From Tetramitus jugosus (taxonomy: Eukaryota; Heterolobosea; Eutetramitea; Acrasida; Vahlkampfiidae): DNA of 64,000 nt. The notes under the pieces are model-generated. The model made no database searches. It saw only the letters and a list, made by a program, of their open reading frames with translations, and was not told the DNA's origin. Made by a program: the position numbers and the translations under genes. Each line of letters opens with the position of its first letter. Position 1 is the stretch's first letter. The DNA lies in assembly GCA_937625935.1 (NCBI GenBank), contig OW569349.1, forward strand, positions 604,303-668,302, read 5' to 3'. This document shows positions 11,515 to 19,851 of this stretch, piece by piece.

Positions 11515-14500
11515 ATGACGGCAACAGAAAACAACCAATTGTCGTCATCGCTACAACAACATGACGACAATACTCACAACACTAACAATAACAATAGTGG
11601 AAGTCTATTGTCAGGTGAAATTGCATTGGCTGCTTCCTTGGCAGCATCAAGCAACAACAAGAAACAATTTTTGGCTCGTTTTGGTGTTTTTCTCAAGGCC
11701 TGTCGATACCTGATACTGCTCGTTTTGTTCCTGTTGGGCATTCGAACTGGTTTTCACACGTTTTTGCACAGAAATCAGTTTAGCTCCAGTGTAACAAACA
11801 CGTTGTGTTCTCAGATGGATACTGAACAGCAATTAAGACCATTTTTGCTGCCAAGAAAGAGTAATTCCACCTATCTAGGCTCAGTGCTCGGTCGTCCCAT
11901 GACCTCTGTGTGGTCCTCGAAGGAACTGAACCGTTTTCGCGAAGAGGATCACGTTTGCGATTTGCCGCCAAAGTTCCAATTCAAGAAATTTTTGTGGTTT
12001 TTGACGGATGGCTTGCCTGTAAAGTATTCTAGGAAGACGTTGACTCATTTTGCGGCCAACTCTGTTTTGTATACGATTGATATACCGGGTCCAAAGTATT
12101 CTCATGCCATTTATACGAGTTATTTAACTGGTCAACTGCCAACCAATTATCAAGGAACTCCGATTGATGGAGATTCGTTGATTAAGAGCATGCAGAGAAG
12201 TCCTTCGATTGGTCCATTGACGTACATTGGCCCAGAGTGGAGTTTTTTGGCCATCTCTGGTAAACAAAACTATGAACACTTGTTCAAGAGAATCATCAAT
12301 AAGCCTGAGCCTTTGGATCAGCCTCATGACAGAGCCTATCGATTCTTCTTCCAGGATCAGCCATCAAAAGATTGGTTCAAGAGTACTCTGGACTATATTG
12401 ATGCAGAGGGTGGATCTCTGTTCACTCACTCTGCCATCTTTGATCACATTAATCACGGTGTGTTCAGAAACAATCCTACCAACACAAAGTATCTGGACTT
12501 TTTGGCAAATCGTATTGCTGATGATATCAATACGCTCAAGCAATGGGTGGACCAGCATCCAGACTATTTGCTCATTTTGTCTTCGGATCATGGTTGCGAC
12601 GATGTGTCAAACGGTTATGTTCTCCATGGTTATTCCACCAATGGTAACGAAGGTTACGTCATGCTCTACAATCCAAATTTGGTGCCACATCAAGAGCGTG
12701 TCGATGTAGTCGATGTTGCACCTACGATTGCAAAGTACTTGGACAAGGTAGATATTCCAGCAGATAACATTGGTGTCACGCGTGCCTACTATGGTTCCAC
12801 ACCTGAGGATTTGAAGTACAAGGGAAATGCACTGAAGCAAAATATGATTCAATTGGCCGATACTTCCAACCGAAGAGGTGTTCCTAATATCAAGTATGAC
12901 ACAATCAACAATCTCATCAAGATGAGTGCTGAGAAGGGAGCTGGATTCGTGAGTGATGGTTCACTCAATATTCGATTGAACCAATCCCTGACCGCAATGA
13001 AGATGAATCTGTACAAGTTATTGCACAAGCCATATAGTTGGGTTGTATTCTATGCCGTACAATCATTTGTGGTCATGATGCTCATTCTGTACCGATACAA
13101 CTACAATACTCTCTTATTGATGGCCAAGGGATACATCCTCAAGGGAATCAAGTTGCTCCTCTTCATGTTTCCACTTTATTTTGGAGCATTCTTGAATATT
13201 TTGTTCGTGTGGGATTCATGGAAGGGTATTATTCGTTCTGGAGGACCATTCTACGTGTGGCACGCATATCTTGCACTCGTCGTGTTTTATTTGCTGTTCA
13301 GAGTAGGTATTACATCGGAGGAGAAGGACAAGAAGAGAGTTCTGGGCACTGGTAAGAACTTTTTGTGGCACACGCTGATCGATATCACTTGGTTCATGTT
13401 GTTCACACTGTTTAGAAAGCAGTGGAAGTGGGTGTTTGATATCAAGGCGATCTCTTTAGTTCCTTATGGTCTGTTGGTCCTATTTATTCTCATGACATCA
13501 CACATTAGCATTGTCAGTGTTCTATTATTACCATTCAGACTGATTCGGAAGATACTGAAGAGACCACTTCCAACCAATCCACAAGTTCAACCAAAGAAGG
13601 ACTATGTTCATTTGGTTGTGTCATTGGCATTGCTCGGTTTGATTATTTTGTTCGAACTCACGAGTGCAAAGGGTACTAGCAGCAGAGAAGAGAAGGAGAT
13701 GTACATCAAGTACTATAACATTGGTGGTTTCCACATATTCTTTGCTCTGTTCCTTGCCCTGAACCTTATTTATTTCATTGTCACACTTTTGTTGGGAACA
13801 AATGATTTGGACAGATTGGTCATTCCTGTTACCTTGTACGCGTTTGCTATTATGAGAGACACACCACATGGCAGAGTATTGACGACGGTACTCAACTTGC
13901 AGTACTTGATATTGTTGGTTCCATTGATACAGAGAGTGAACCACATGGCCGCACAACACAGACGACAAGCGAAGAAGAAGATGATGAATCTGCCTGAGAA
14001 GTCAATTGTTTTGTTAATTTCGAACTCGCATGCTTGGGATCTGCTTCAGCAAGCTATCATTCTATTCGCTTTGAATCAACCATTGTATCAACTAGTTGTT
14101 GGTAAGGAAGAGAAGTTGAATGTGGATGCTCATCCTTTTGCAGGTGCTATCGGTATGAGATCTCATCAAGAGTATCCATCTTTCAATGCATTCCAAATGG
14201 CATTCGAAAAGTGGCACACCATTGTTCTCTTTACACTCTTCTTGTGGAAGGTTATACACAAGACTCCAGAAGACCTAGCTGTCGCAAATCAACAAGTTCA
14301 ATCTGCTCAAACCAAGACACCTCAAAGAAAGTTGAGATTGACAGATGCTGAGAGAGAAGAAGATAGAGTGTACAATACTGACCTTGCCATTACAACAAAT
14401 GCCTTGCTGCTCTTCAATGCCAATGGTTTCTTGCAGCTCATGCTGTGTTTCATTGGTATGAACCATCCATTCGAAGACAGTGTAGTGTACTTGATTGTTA

Positions 14501-14766
14501 TGTCACTAATGGGAGCTCTGTTTACTCTCTTCCATTTGATCACACAGTACTTCTCGTTGGCCAAGATTGTTCAATTCTTCCGCAGAAGTAACACCCATGC
14601 GCACAAGTCTGCTGTTCTACCCAGAACATCCACCTCTGCTGTCGACAAGGACAAGGAACCATTGTTGCCACTGGATTCAAAGATGGCATCCTTGCACTCT
14701 GCTTCTGCGACCACAACCAGTGTCAGCAACAGAAAACAACATTCACTAGATGCTAAGGACCATTAA
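11515..14766 (+). CDS. GPI ethanolamine-phosphate transferase (PIGO/PIGG/PIGN superfamily)
   Basis: 1083-aa polytopic ER enzyme predicted to add phosphoethanolamine to mannoses of the GPI anchor precursor. After a Q/N-rich cytosolic tail comes one TM (about 62-84), then an alkaline-phosphatase-fold lumenal domain: FLWFLTDGLPVKYS (first metal Asp), HAIYTSYLTGQLPTNYQG (expected Thr nucleophile region), HSAIFDHINHG and LILSSDHGCDDVSNG (metal DH). About ten or more hydrophobic segments follow from residue 505 to 1020, the usual layout of this family (human PIGO is 1089 aa). The metal-site loop DHGCDD departs from the common DHGMT form, so assignment to PIGO, PIGG or PIGN is left open. Single exon. 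Confidence 0.8.
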   Translation: MTATENNQLSSSLQQHDDNTHNTNNNNSGSLLSGEIALAASLAASSNNKKQFLARFGVFLKACRYLILLVLFLLGIRTGFHTFLHRNQFSSSVTNTLCSQMDTEQQLRPFLLPRKSNSTYLGSVLGRPMTSVWSSKELNRFREEDHVCDLPPKFQFKKFLWFLTDGLPVKYSRKTLTHFAANSVLYTIDIPGPKYSHAIYTSYLTGQLPTNYQGTPIDGDSLIKSMQRSPSIGPLTYIGPEWSFLAISGKQNYEHLFKRIINKPEPLDQPHDRAYRFFFQDQPSKDWFKSTLDYIDAEGGSLFTHSAIFDHINHGVFRNNPTNTKYLDFLANRIADDINTLKQWVDQHPDYLLILSSDHGCDDVSNGYVLHGYSTNGNEGYVMLYNPNLVPHQERVDVVDVAPTIAKYLDKVDIPADNIGVTRAYYGSTPEDLKYKGNALKQNMIQLADTSNRRGVPNIKYDTINNLIKMSAEKGAGFVSDGSLNIRLNQSLTAMKMNLYKLLHKPYSWVVFYAVQSFVVMMLILYRYNYNTLLLMAKGYILKGIKLLLFMFPLYFGAFLNILFVWDSWKGIIRSGGPFYVWHAYLALVVFYLLFRVGITSEEKDKKRVLGTGKNFLWHTLIDITWFMLFTLFRKQWKWVFDIKAISLVPYGLLVLFILMTSHISIVSVLLLPFRLIRKILKRPLPTNPQVQPKKDYVHLVVSLALLGLIILFELTSAKGTSSREEKEMYIKYYNIGGFHIFFALFLALNLIYFIVTLLLGTNDLDRLVIPVTLYAFAIMRDTPHGRVLTTVLNLQYLILLVPLIQRVNHMAAQHRRQAKKKMMNLPEKSIVLLISNSHAWDLLQQAIILFALNQPLYQLVVGKEEKLNVDAHPFAGAIGMRSHQEYPSFNAFQMAFEKWHTIVLFTLFLWKVIHKTPEDLAVANQQVQSAQTKTPQRKLRLTDAEREEDRVYNTDLAITTNALLLFNANGFLQLMLCFIGMNHPFEDSVVYLIVMSLMGALFTLFHLITQYFSLAKIVQFFRRSNTHAHKSAVLPRTSTSAVDKDKEPLLPLDSKMASLHSASATTTSVSNRKQHSLDAKDH

Positions 14767-14942
14767 ACGGGAACCATTTTACAATCAACCTTCTGTAGTT
14801 TCTCTTGATTTCTCCGCCATGTTCGCAGCTCAATGTTCCTTCCAGCCTGAGCTTGACCTCGTTTCTCAAGATATGCAAAAACGACAACAAAACAACAACG
14901 AGAGCCACAAGACAACATCAACTAACATTTTACAAACTTAAC

Positions 14943-15572
14943 ATGTCCTCTTCCAAATCCAAACAAAAGGGAAAAGCATCCGCATCCAGCAATGCAAAGA
15001 ATGAACAATGGGTCATCTTACTCATGGGATTTCCAGGTGCAGGCAAGGTATGAATCAGAATCGTTCGTTATTGTTGTTGTTTGCTCTCCGTTTGTACTCA
15101 CTCGCCAATCATTAACATGTAGAGCTATGTGGCGAAACAGTTGGAGTCCAAGCACGGCTACATTCGAATCAACCAGGACGAACTCGGATCAGCAGACGAA
15201 TGCAAGAAAATGTTGGCAAAGTCGTTAAAGCACGGAAAGTCAGTGTGCATCGATCGGTGCAACATTCATCCCAAGGAACGAAAAATGTGGATCAATGAGA
15301 CGAGAATGATATTGAATGACAAGTCGTTTCGCAACTTTGACTTGATATGGTTGAGTACATCGGTCGAAGAGTGCAAACGGAGAGCAAAGGAACGAAAGAA
15401 TCACCCAACGTTGGACATTGACAAGGCAGATGAAGTCATTGACGAGTTTGCCAAAGGATTTAAACCGCCGCAGACATTTGAAGGATTTGTAAACTTGTTT
15501 AATGTGTTTGATACGGCGAGTGCCAATGTAACATTGACTTCCCTGTCCAAACGTTCCATCATTACCAAATAA
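14943..15572 (+). CDS. Small P-loop (AAA_33/PNK-like) kinase, 2 exons
   Basis: Exons 14943-15047 and 15123-15572 give 184 aa. The intron (15048-15122, GTATGA..TGTAG) cuts the Walker A motif between GFPGAGK and SYVAKQL. Further motifs: INQDELGS (as in polynucleotide-kinase DxLG), SVCIDRCNIHPKERKMW (Walker B-like, matching the kinase half of PNKP and of plant kinase-aprataxin proteins) and ECKRRAKERKNHP (lid arginines). Likely a 5'-polynucleotide or related nucleotide kinase; the substrate cannot be told from sequence. A basic, S/K-rich N-terminus could direct nuclear import. The start is the ATG after TTTACAAACTTAAC. Confidence 0.75.
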
Positions 15573-15680
15573 AACAGTCATACTCCCTATCTATCACACC
15601 TAACACAACCTCTATGTGGTCGGATAAAAAAACACTGCTTTTTTCACAACTCGAACAACAAACAGAATCAAAGAAGAAGC

Positions 15681-16364
15681 ATGAACAATTTGCCAGGTAC
15701 ACCAACCAAACGGAGGAGACTTGCAGCAGCCAATTCCTTGTTGCAAGAACAGCAACAAACGACCAATGTGGATTCACCAACTGTGCAAAGCAGCAGAGTA
15801 CGAAAATCGATCAATTTTCCAAATCAACCGCTCGCTCATCACGCGAATCATTTTCTGGCGCGCCAAAAACTTTCTACGATCACGAATAACCCGCCCATTG
15901 TCGAACAGCAACAAGAGGACGATGAAGCGCGGACGGAGCGGAAAAACGATCTAAAAGTGTTCGAGGAGACACTACGGACGAAATTGATTGAAAGCATAAG
16001 GGTGGGTCAACGATATGAGCTTTTGTTGATTGGAATCATTGTGTTGATCCTCTGTTCAACATGTTTGTGGTTATTCAGTAGCTTTAGCTATTCAAGGCAT
16101 GTTTTTCTGTTTTCTATTGCTACTGTAGCATTCTTCATGCTGAGTGGCGGTTATGCCAAGATTCAAAAGCCAAAGGTCTTGTTGAATCAAATGAACAGAG
16201 TCCTTAGAGTGTTCCATGTTCGTTTCAACATTACAAAGCTAAAGCTCGTGCGGTTGAAAACGAAACAGAGCACACAGCCCACACCACACTCTGCAGAGGA
16301 AATTGCGACATCGTTCGGAAGTGGACTCCCTGGAATTCTTGATGGTGTCGGTGGTCGAAACTAA
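15681..16364 (+). CDS. Two-TM membrane protein resembling CNEP1R1/Spo7 (phosphatidate-phosphatase regulator)
   Basis: 227 aa: a basic, Q/N-rich N-terminal tail (about 1-90), a DLKVFEETLRTKLIES helix, two TM segments (about 113-133 and 137-155) and a KPKVLLNQMNRVLRVFHVRF segment followed by a basic tail. The order FEExL-helix, TM hairpin, then a conserved cytosolic helix ending in an LKLVRLK strand parallels CNEP1R1/Spo7, the partner of the CTDNEP1/Nem1 phosphatase that activates lipin at the nuclear envelope. Similarity is by pattern, so this is a moderate call; otherwise it is a two-TM protein of unknown function. Single exon. Confidence 0.5.
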   Translation: MNNLPGTPTKRRRLAAANSLLQEQQQTTNVDSPTVQSSRVRKSINFPNQPLAHHANHFLARQKLSTITNNPPIVEQQQEDDEARTERKNDLKVFEETLRTKLIESIRVGQRYELLLIGIIVLILCSTCLWLFSSFSYSRHVFLFSIATVAFFMLSGGYAKIQKPKVLLNQMNRVLRVFHVRFNITKLKLVRLKTKQSTQPTPHSAEEIATSFGSGLPGILDGVGGRN

Positions 16365-17634
16365 AAACTCTGTGAATACTTGTGCTCTCTATGAGATCAC
16401 ATCTTGGAAGAGCAATCCTGTCGCAGCTCCAATAAAAAACAGGATGAGAATTTAACAACACTTTAACCTTTCTTGATAGCAACAAGGAGAATAGGTGAAC
16501 TCGAATCTCGAAAAGTAACTACCTGAGGAAATTGTGACGTCGACAATAGTTGCTATGTATACCTTAAGATAACCATAGGTATCTCATTCAAGATGCAAAC
16601 GGCTTTGCGTGTACGGGTTGTAACACTGTTGTCGATATCCGAGTAATAACAGAGGCAGTATGAAAACGCTGTGACAGTAAGAGTGTTTGAATTGTGAGCG
16701 GGTTCTTTGCTTCTAGAATGCTTTACTCATCGTACAACGTTCTCGCAAAGTTTTGACGTCATGAACATCATTGGAATTGGTTGCTCAGCTCCACATCGAT
16801 GATCCAAGAAAAAGTGTTCTGTTGTTTAAAAGATGAAATGGGACAGCAACTCGGAATAGAGCGCGATCCCACAAGCCACTTTGTGACTTTGAACTGTGAA
16901 GGTTTGTTCAACTTGGTAGTGATTCGAATAAAATTCTCGATTCATCAGTGCAGCTTAAATCCTCAGCTAACACATGACTCCTTTCCCGAGCAATTATGGT
17001 TTCACTGAGGATTTTCCGAGATTGAAGTACCGATTACTTGGAACGATTCGACAGTAACTCGAGATCGGTGTGCTTCATTGAAGTTAAAAGGCATTGTATG
17101 CTAATGAGAAGACATCCAGCAACACTTTTATCTCCCATACAGACAATCAGACTCAAGCCTCCGCCGGGTTCTCGTTTTCTGTCGTTGCTCAGATCTGGTG
17201 GAGAGGGTGAGAGTTTTTTTGGCTCTTTTTTTTAATAAAGTGGCTCTCCACTTCACTCAGTTCGTCGAGTGATATTGAGACCGTTTCATTGTAAGCAACA
17301 GTACAATTTTTTGCTTTTAAAGTTGCTGCTCTTCTCACTCATGACTTTCAGCAGCACTCGCAACAAAAACACCATAACAGCTACCACCAGCAATACACAA
17401 TGCCACAAGAGCTTTAGGCCACAAGCATCATGTCATCAAAATCATTGATCGAAGAACCAGTTCCCACTACCAATGACCTACAACAACAAGAAGAAGAGCA
17501 ATATATCCGGTTCAATCTCGGGCACGAAATGAACTAGGTGAGCTTGAGAAGTGCTGATAGCTGTTTAGAGCTCGTTTCCATACTGACCAATGGAACGTCA
17601 AGTTGTCGCCTGCCAAGTCCATCATTGCTTAGAG
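16365..17634. other. Gene-poor region, possibly decayed coding sequence
   Basis: About 1.3 kb with no ORF I can assign. Short stretches look coding-like but are broken by stops and frame changes (for example a GFTEDFPRLKYRLLGTIRQ-like reading around 16995-17055), so a dead gene is possible. It marks the start of the accessory block running to about 22 kb. Confidence 0.4.
17430..17537 (+). other. Short ORF (35 codons) with leader-like upstream sequence
   Basis: ATG at 17430 to TAG at 17535-17537. It encodes an acidic peptide starting MSSKSLIEEPVPTTNDLQ and is preceded by a CAACAA-type A/C-rich stretch like the 5' leaders of real genes here. It could be the surviving first exon of a gene destroyed by the retroelement insertion about 100 bp downstream. 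No homology recognised. Confidence 0.2.
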
Positions 17635-17645
17635 TCGGCGGCCAA
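17635..17645 (+). repeat. Target-site duplication, left copy (insertion A)
   Basis: TCGGCGGCCAA, repeated exactly at 17760-17770, flanks the 114-bp LINE 3' fragment. The right copy ends 24 bp before the 5S rRNA gene at 17795. Confidence 0.85.
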
Positions 17646-17759
17646 TTTTTTTTTCCATACAACAGTTGCCACTTTATTCAATTCACTACTATGAGACATG
17701 TCGTCACTCAGGACCGCGGGTTCTGAGCTATTGCGCAGGTCTCTTTAGCTAACGAGGTC
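17646..17759 (-). mobile_element. LINE 3'-end insertion A (114 bp, heavily 5'-truncated), upstream of 5S copy 1
   Basis: Read on the minus strand this ends in GTTGTATGG plus a 9-A tail (17646-17654 as T on the plus strand). Its body closely matches the last about 90 bp of the LINE at 18523-19288: shared AATAGCTCAGAACC, the hairpin (17706-17728 here), GAATAAAG and GGCAAC..TGTTGTATGG. It is flanked by an 11-bp target-site duplication (17635-17645 and 17760-17770). Short length, poly(A) and TSD are the signature of target-primed reverse transcription with 5' truncation. The 5' end faces the 5S gene. Confidence 0.85.
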
Positions 17760-17770
17760 TCGGCGGCCAA
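17760..17770 (+). repeat. Target-site duplication, right copy (insertion A)
   Basis: Second copy of TCGGCGGCCAA, 24 bp upstream of the mature 5' end of the 5S rRNA gene. Confidence 0.85.
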
Positions 17771-17794
17771 ACGTTGTGAAAAAACAAGGTAAAT

Positions 17795-17913
17795 GTCTAC
17801 GTTCATACAATGGTGGAACCACCTCTTCCCATTTCGAATAGAGAAGTTAAGCACCATCTGGCTGAGTTAGTATTGAGATAGGAGACTACTCGAGAACCCT
17901 CAGTAATGTAGGC
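17795..17913 (+). rRNA. 5S ribosomal RNA (copy 1, intact)
   Basis: 119 nt from GTCTACG to TGTAGGC. The 5' GTCTAC pairs with the 3' GTAGGC (helix I, one G-U pair). Conserved 5S features follow in order: CATAC near the 5' end, GAAGTTAAGCACCAT (A-box/loop region), GAGTTAGTATTGAGATAGGAGAC (C-box region, 17864-17886) and a TTTT run at 17914-17917 as Pol III terminator. The internal control region makes it self-sufficient for Pol III. A second copy, reversed and broken at its 3' end, lies at 18370-18484. Confidence 0.93.
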
Positions 17914-17929
17914 TTTTGCAATTTTGTTG

Positions 17930-18370
17930 CCCAACATCAACCGAGAGCGAGCCGTAGTCAGATGCGGGACAAATTAATGCCCTTTGCTGGGACGTGTGGT
18001 CAACCGTCATTGAATTTTTGTGGCACTCGAGAATGGCTTCAATTGAGCTACACGTGCCAAGGAATCAATCAATTCAAATTCAATCGATTGCTCATGTCCA
18101 ACAAGGTGAGAAAACCCAAGAGGGCATTGAACAATAAAGAAATTAACAACTGGTATCGATTGGGAAGACGAACATTGTTTAATGTTCAATTATACAATCG
18201 TAATGTAGTGGATAAGCATTTTCAATACTTGGAAGGCGTTCACACTCGATTATTGTTATCAAATAACAAACAAAGCATTTATCCATTTGGTTGGCATTCA
18301 CACATTGAATATGGCTGGTTGTACGCAAATTACAGACGATGCAATCATTCATTTGAAAGCTATTCATACA
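17930..18370 (+). pseudogene. Broken F-box/LRR gene fragment between two 5S copies
   Basis: A partial relative of the intact gene at 19852-21066. The reading DVWSTVIEF, then (frameshifted) TREWLQLSYTCQGINQFKF, NRLLMSN, TLFNVQ and DKHFQYLEGVHT, then (another frame) GIHTLNMAGCTQITDDAI and HLKAIHT, follows the order F-box, linker, first LRRs. At least two frameshifts separate the pieces, so it cannot make the full product. Its LRR reading stops exactly at the 3' end of 5S copy 2 (about 18370), which suggests recombination joined them. Confidence 0.75.
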
Positions 18371-18484
18371 CATTACTGAGGGTTCTCGAGTAGTCTCCTA
18401 TCTCAATACTAACTCAGCCAGATGGTGCTTAACTTCTCTATTCGAAATGGGAAGAGGTGGTTCCACCATTGTATGAACGTAGAC
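18370..18484 (-). rRNA. 5S rRNA copy 2, inverted and 3'-truncated (probable pseudogene)
   Basis: On the minus strand from GTCTACG at 18484 it appears identical to copy 1 for 115 nt, including the whole internal control region, up to CAGTAATGT. The last bases differ (GTATG in place of AGGC), so helix I cannot close and no T-run terminator follows directly. Transcription may still start here because the promoter is internal, but a normal 5S rRNA is unlikely. Confidence 0.88.
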
Positions 18485-18508
18485 ACCATTAATGAATAAT
18501 AGCCCTAT

Positions 18509-18522
18509 GTCCGCGTGTTCCA
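18509..18522 (+). repeat. Target-site duplication, left copy (insertion B)
   Basis: GTCCGCGTGTTCCA, repeated exactly at 19289-19302 straight after the poly(A) tail of the LINE. It lies 24 bp upstream of the inverted 5S copy 2 (5' end at 18484). Confidence 0.92.
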
Positions 18523-19288
18523 GAAGTGTTGATAGGTGATAGAGCGTTGAGCAACACAAATGTCAGAGAGGGTCGAGAGGAGCATCTCGTGCAGATGAGG
18601 CAAAATCGATTGAATCTGAGCCTGAATGGATGTTGGAGGCTGAATTACAGAAAGTAAGTGAGTGGAATGAATTCCTCAAGTGCCCGTTCGGTCTAGAAAG
18701 AAATGAACTGTGGTTTTACCACCAAGTCAGAAGTGGTACGCTCCACACAAAGACTGTACTGCGTGACTTGTATGAGCCGTTGATAGAGATCATGTGTGCT
18801 CACTGCGGGAGCGCGCCAGAGACTATTGCCCACCTACTAGTGGAATGTGATGAAGCCAAAAGGGCAAGAAAGGAACTGGTTGAGGAATTCAAGGCCAAAT
18901 TGGACAAGCTGGAGTTTATGAGGCCAGCCAAGTTAAAGATATGGTTCGATGTTGTGGTTTACGATGACGGGAAATTGGTACCGCTAAGTCCAAGTCGTTC
19001 CACTGAAGAAATCCTGGCAGGGTTAATGGGAAAAGAGGATGACCAGAAGGATGTGTTGATGAAGGAGCTGGTTGTGCACGGTCGCAAGAAGAGGGAAACA
19101 AAAGTTAAAAGGCTGGTGAATGCAATGAAGAGGTCTTGCATCAAACGGTTACACAAAGTCTGGAGAGACTCAGTAGCGAAGAGATGTGAACAATAGCTCA
19201 GAACCTGCGGTTCTGAGCGACAACACGTCTCACTGTAGTGTATAGAATAAAGGGGCAACAAATGTTGTATGGAGGAAAAAAAAAAAAA
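18523..19288 (+). mobile_element. 5'-truncated non-LTR retrotransposon (LINE) insertion B
   Basis: 766-bp insertion bounded by a perfect 14-bp target-site duplication (18509-18522, 19289-19302). It contains the 3' end of an ORF2-like frame (zinc-knuckle region), a 3' UTR with a 23-nt hairpin (19196-19218, 10-bp stem, TGC loop), AATAAA-like GAATAAAG, the terminal GTTGTATGGAGG and a 13-A tail (19276-19288). The 5' end is truncated and faces the 5S copy. The exact TSD suggests a fairly recent insertion. Confidence 0.92.
18543..19196 (+). pseudogene. C-terminal fragment of LINE ORF2 (zf-RVT region)
   Basis: Open from 18543 to the TAG at 19194-19196; the first ATG is at 18630 (188 codons), and a stop at 18540 lies upstream. 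The motif CAHCGSAPETIAHLLVEC has the C-x2-C-x8-H-x4-C spacing of the zinc finger (zf-RVT) that follows the reverse transcriptase in many non-LTR elements, with the typical HxxxRSGTL..T lead-in. The rest is a K/R/E-rich helical tail. Endonuclease and reverse-transcriptase domains are missing because of 5' truncation, so no autonomous activity is expected. Confidence 0.75.
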
Positions 19289-19302
19289 GTCCGCGTGTTC
19301 CA
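19289..19302 (+). repeat. Target-site duplication, right copy (insertion B)
   Basis: Second copy of GTCCGCGTGTTCCA, directly after the poly(A) of the LINE. Confidence 0.92.
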
Positions 19303-19851
19303 ATCTTTAATCTGAAGATGTGGCCATCACCAATGGTATGGTAGCCAATGGAATGGAGTCAAAGCAACCGAAAAGACAGCCAATAATTTATGTGAGTCCC
19401 ATGACTCTCCTTCACCTCTTCACCACAGCAATAGCGAAACAGCAATGAAGCTCTGCGAGTACTATTGAGAATTAATCAGGTGACCAAGGGCCATGGCTCT
19501 TCGGACGATGGCTGAAGAAAACAAAAGACAATAGAGTGAGCAACCGAAATGGTTGTATTAAAAAAAATCCAGCATTTAATCCTTGGTGAGCAAGGTAGAC
19601 ATTTGGTTGTAGATAGAAGGATCTGATGATAACGCGGTGAAGATGACAACGGAATCTATGGCTCAAGGAGACGAAGAACCACCATAAGTGTTTAACTTTT
19701 ATGCCTATTTTAAATGACAGCAGTCATCGAATCAATTGAGCCGGCACTTGGGAATGAAACCACATTGTCACCCTTTTCTTGATTCCTTTTTGTCGTAGAA
19801 ACGGAGACGAAACTCATTAACAAGTTCGAGTAGCACAAACAAAGACAGGTA
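19303..19851. other. Intergenic stretch without recognisable features
   Basis: About 550 bp between the LINE insertion and the 3' end of the F-box/LRR gene. I see no ORF, RNA gene or repeat that I can support. Confidence 0.4.

Noticed and set aside
18543-19196. Independent cellular zinc-finger gene
   Set aside because: It lies wholly within the TSD-bounded, poly(A)-tailed insertion and has the zf-RVT spacing of LINE ORF2.
19472-19666. Minus-strand ORF beside the LRR gene
   Set aside because: Short, no homology, no plausible start context; treated as chance.
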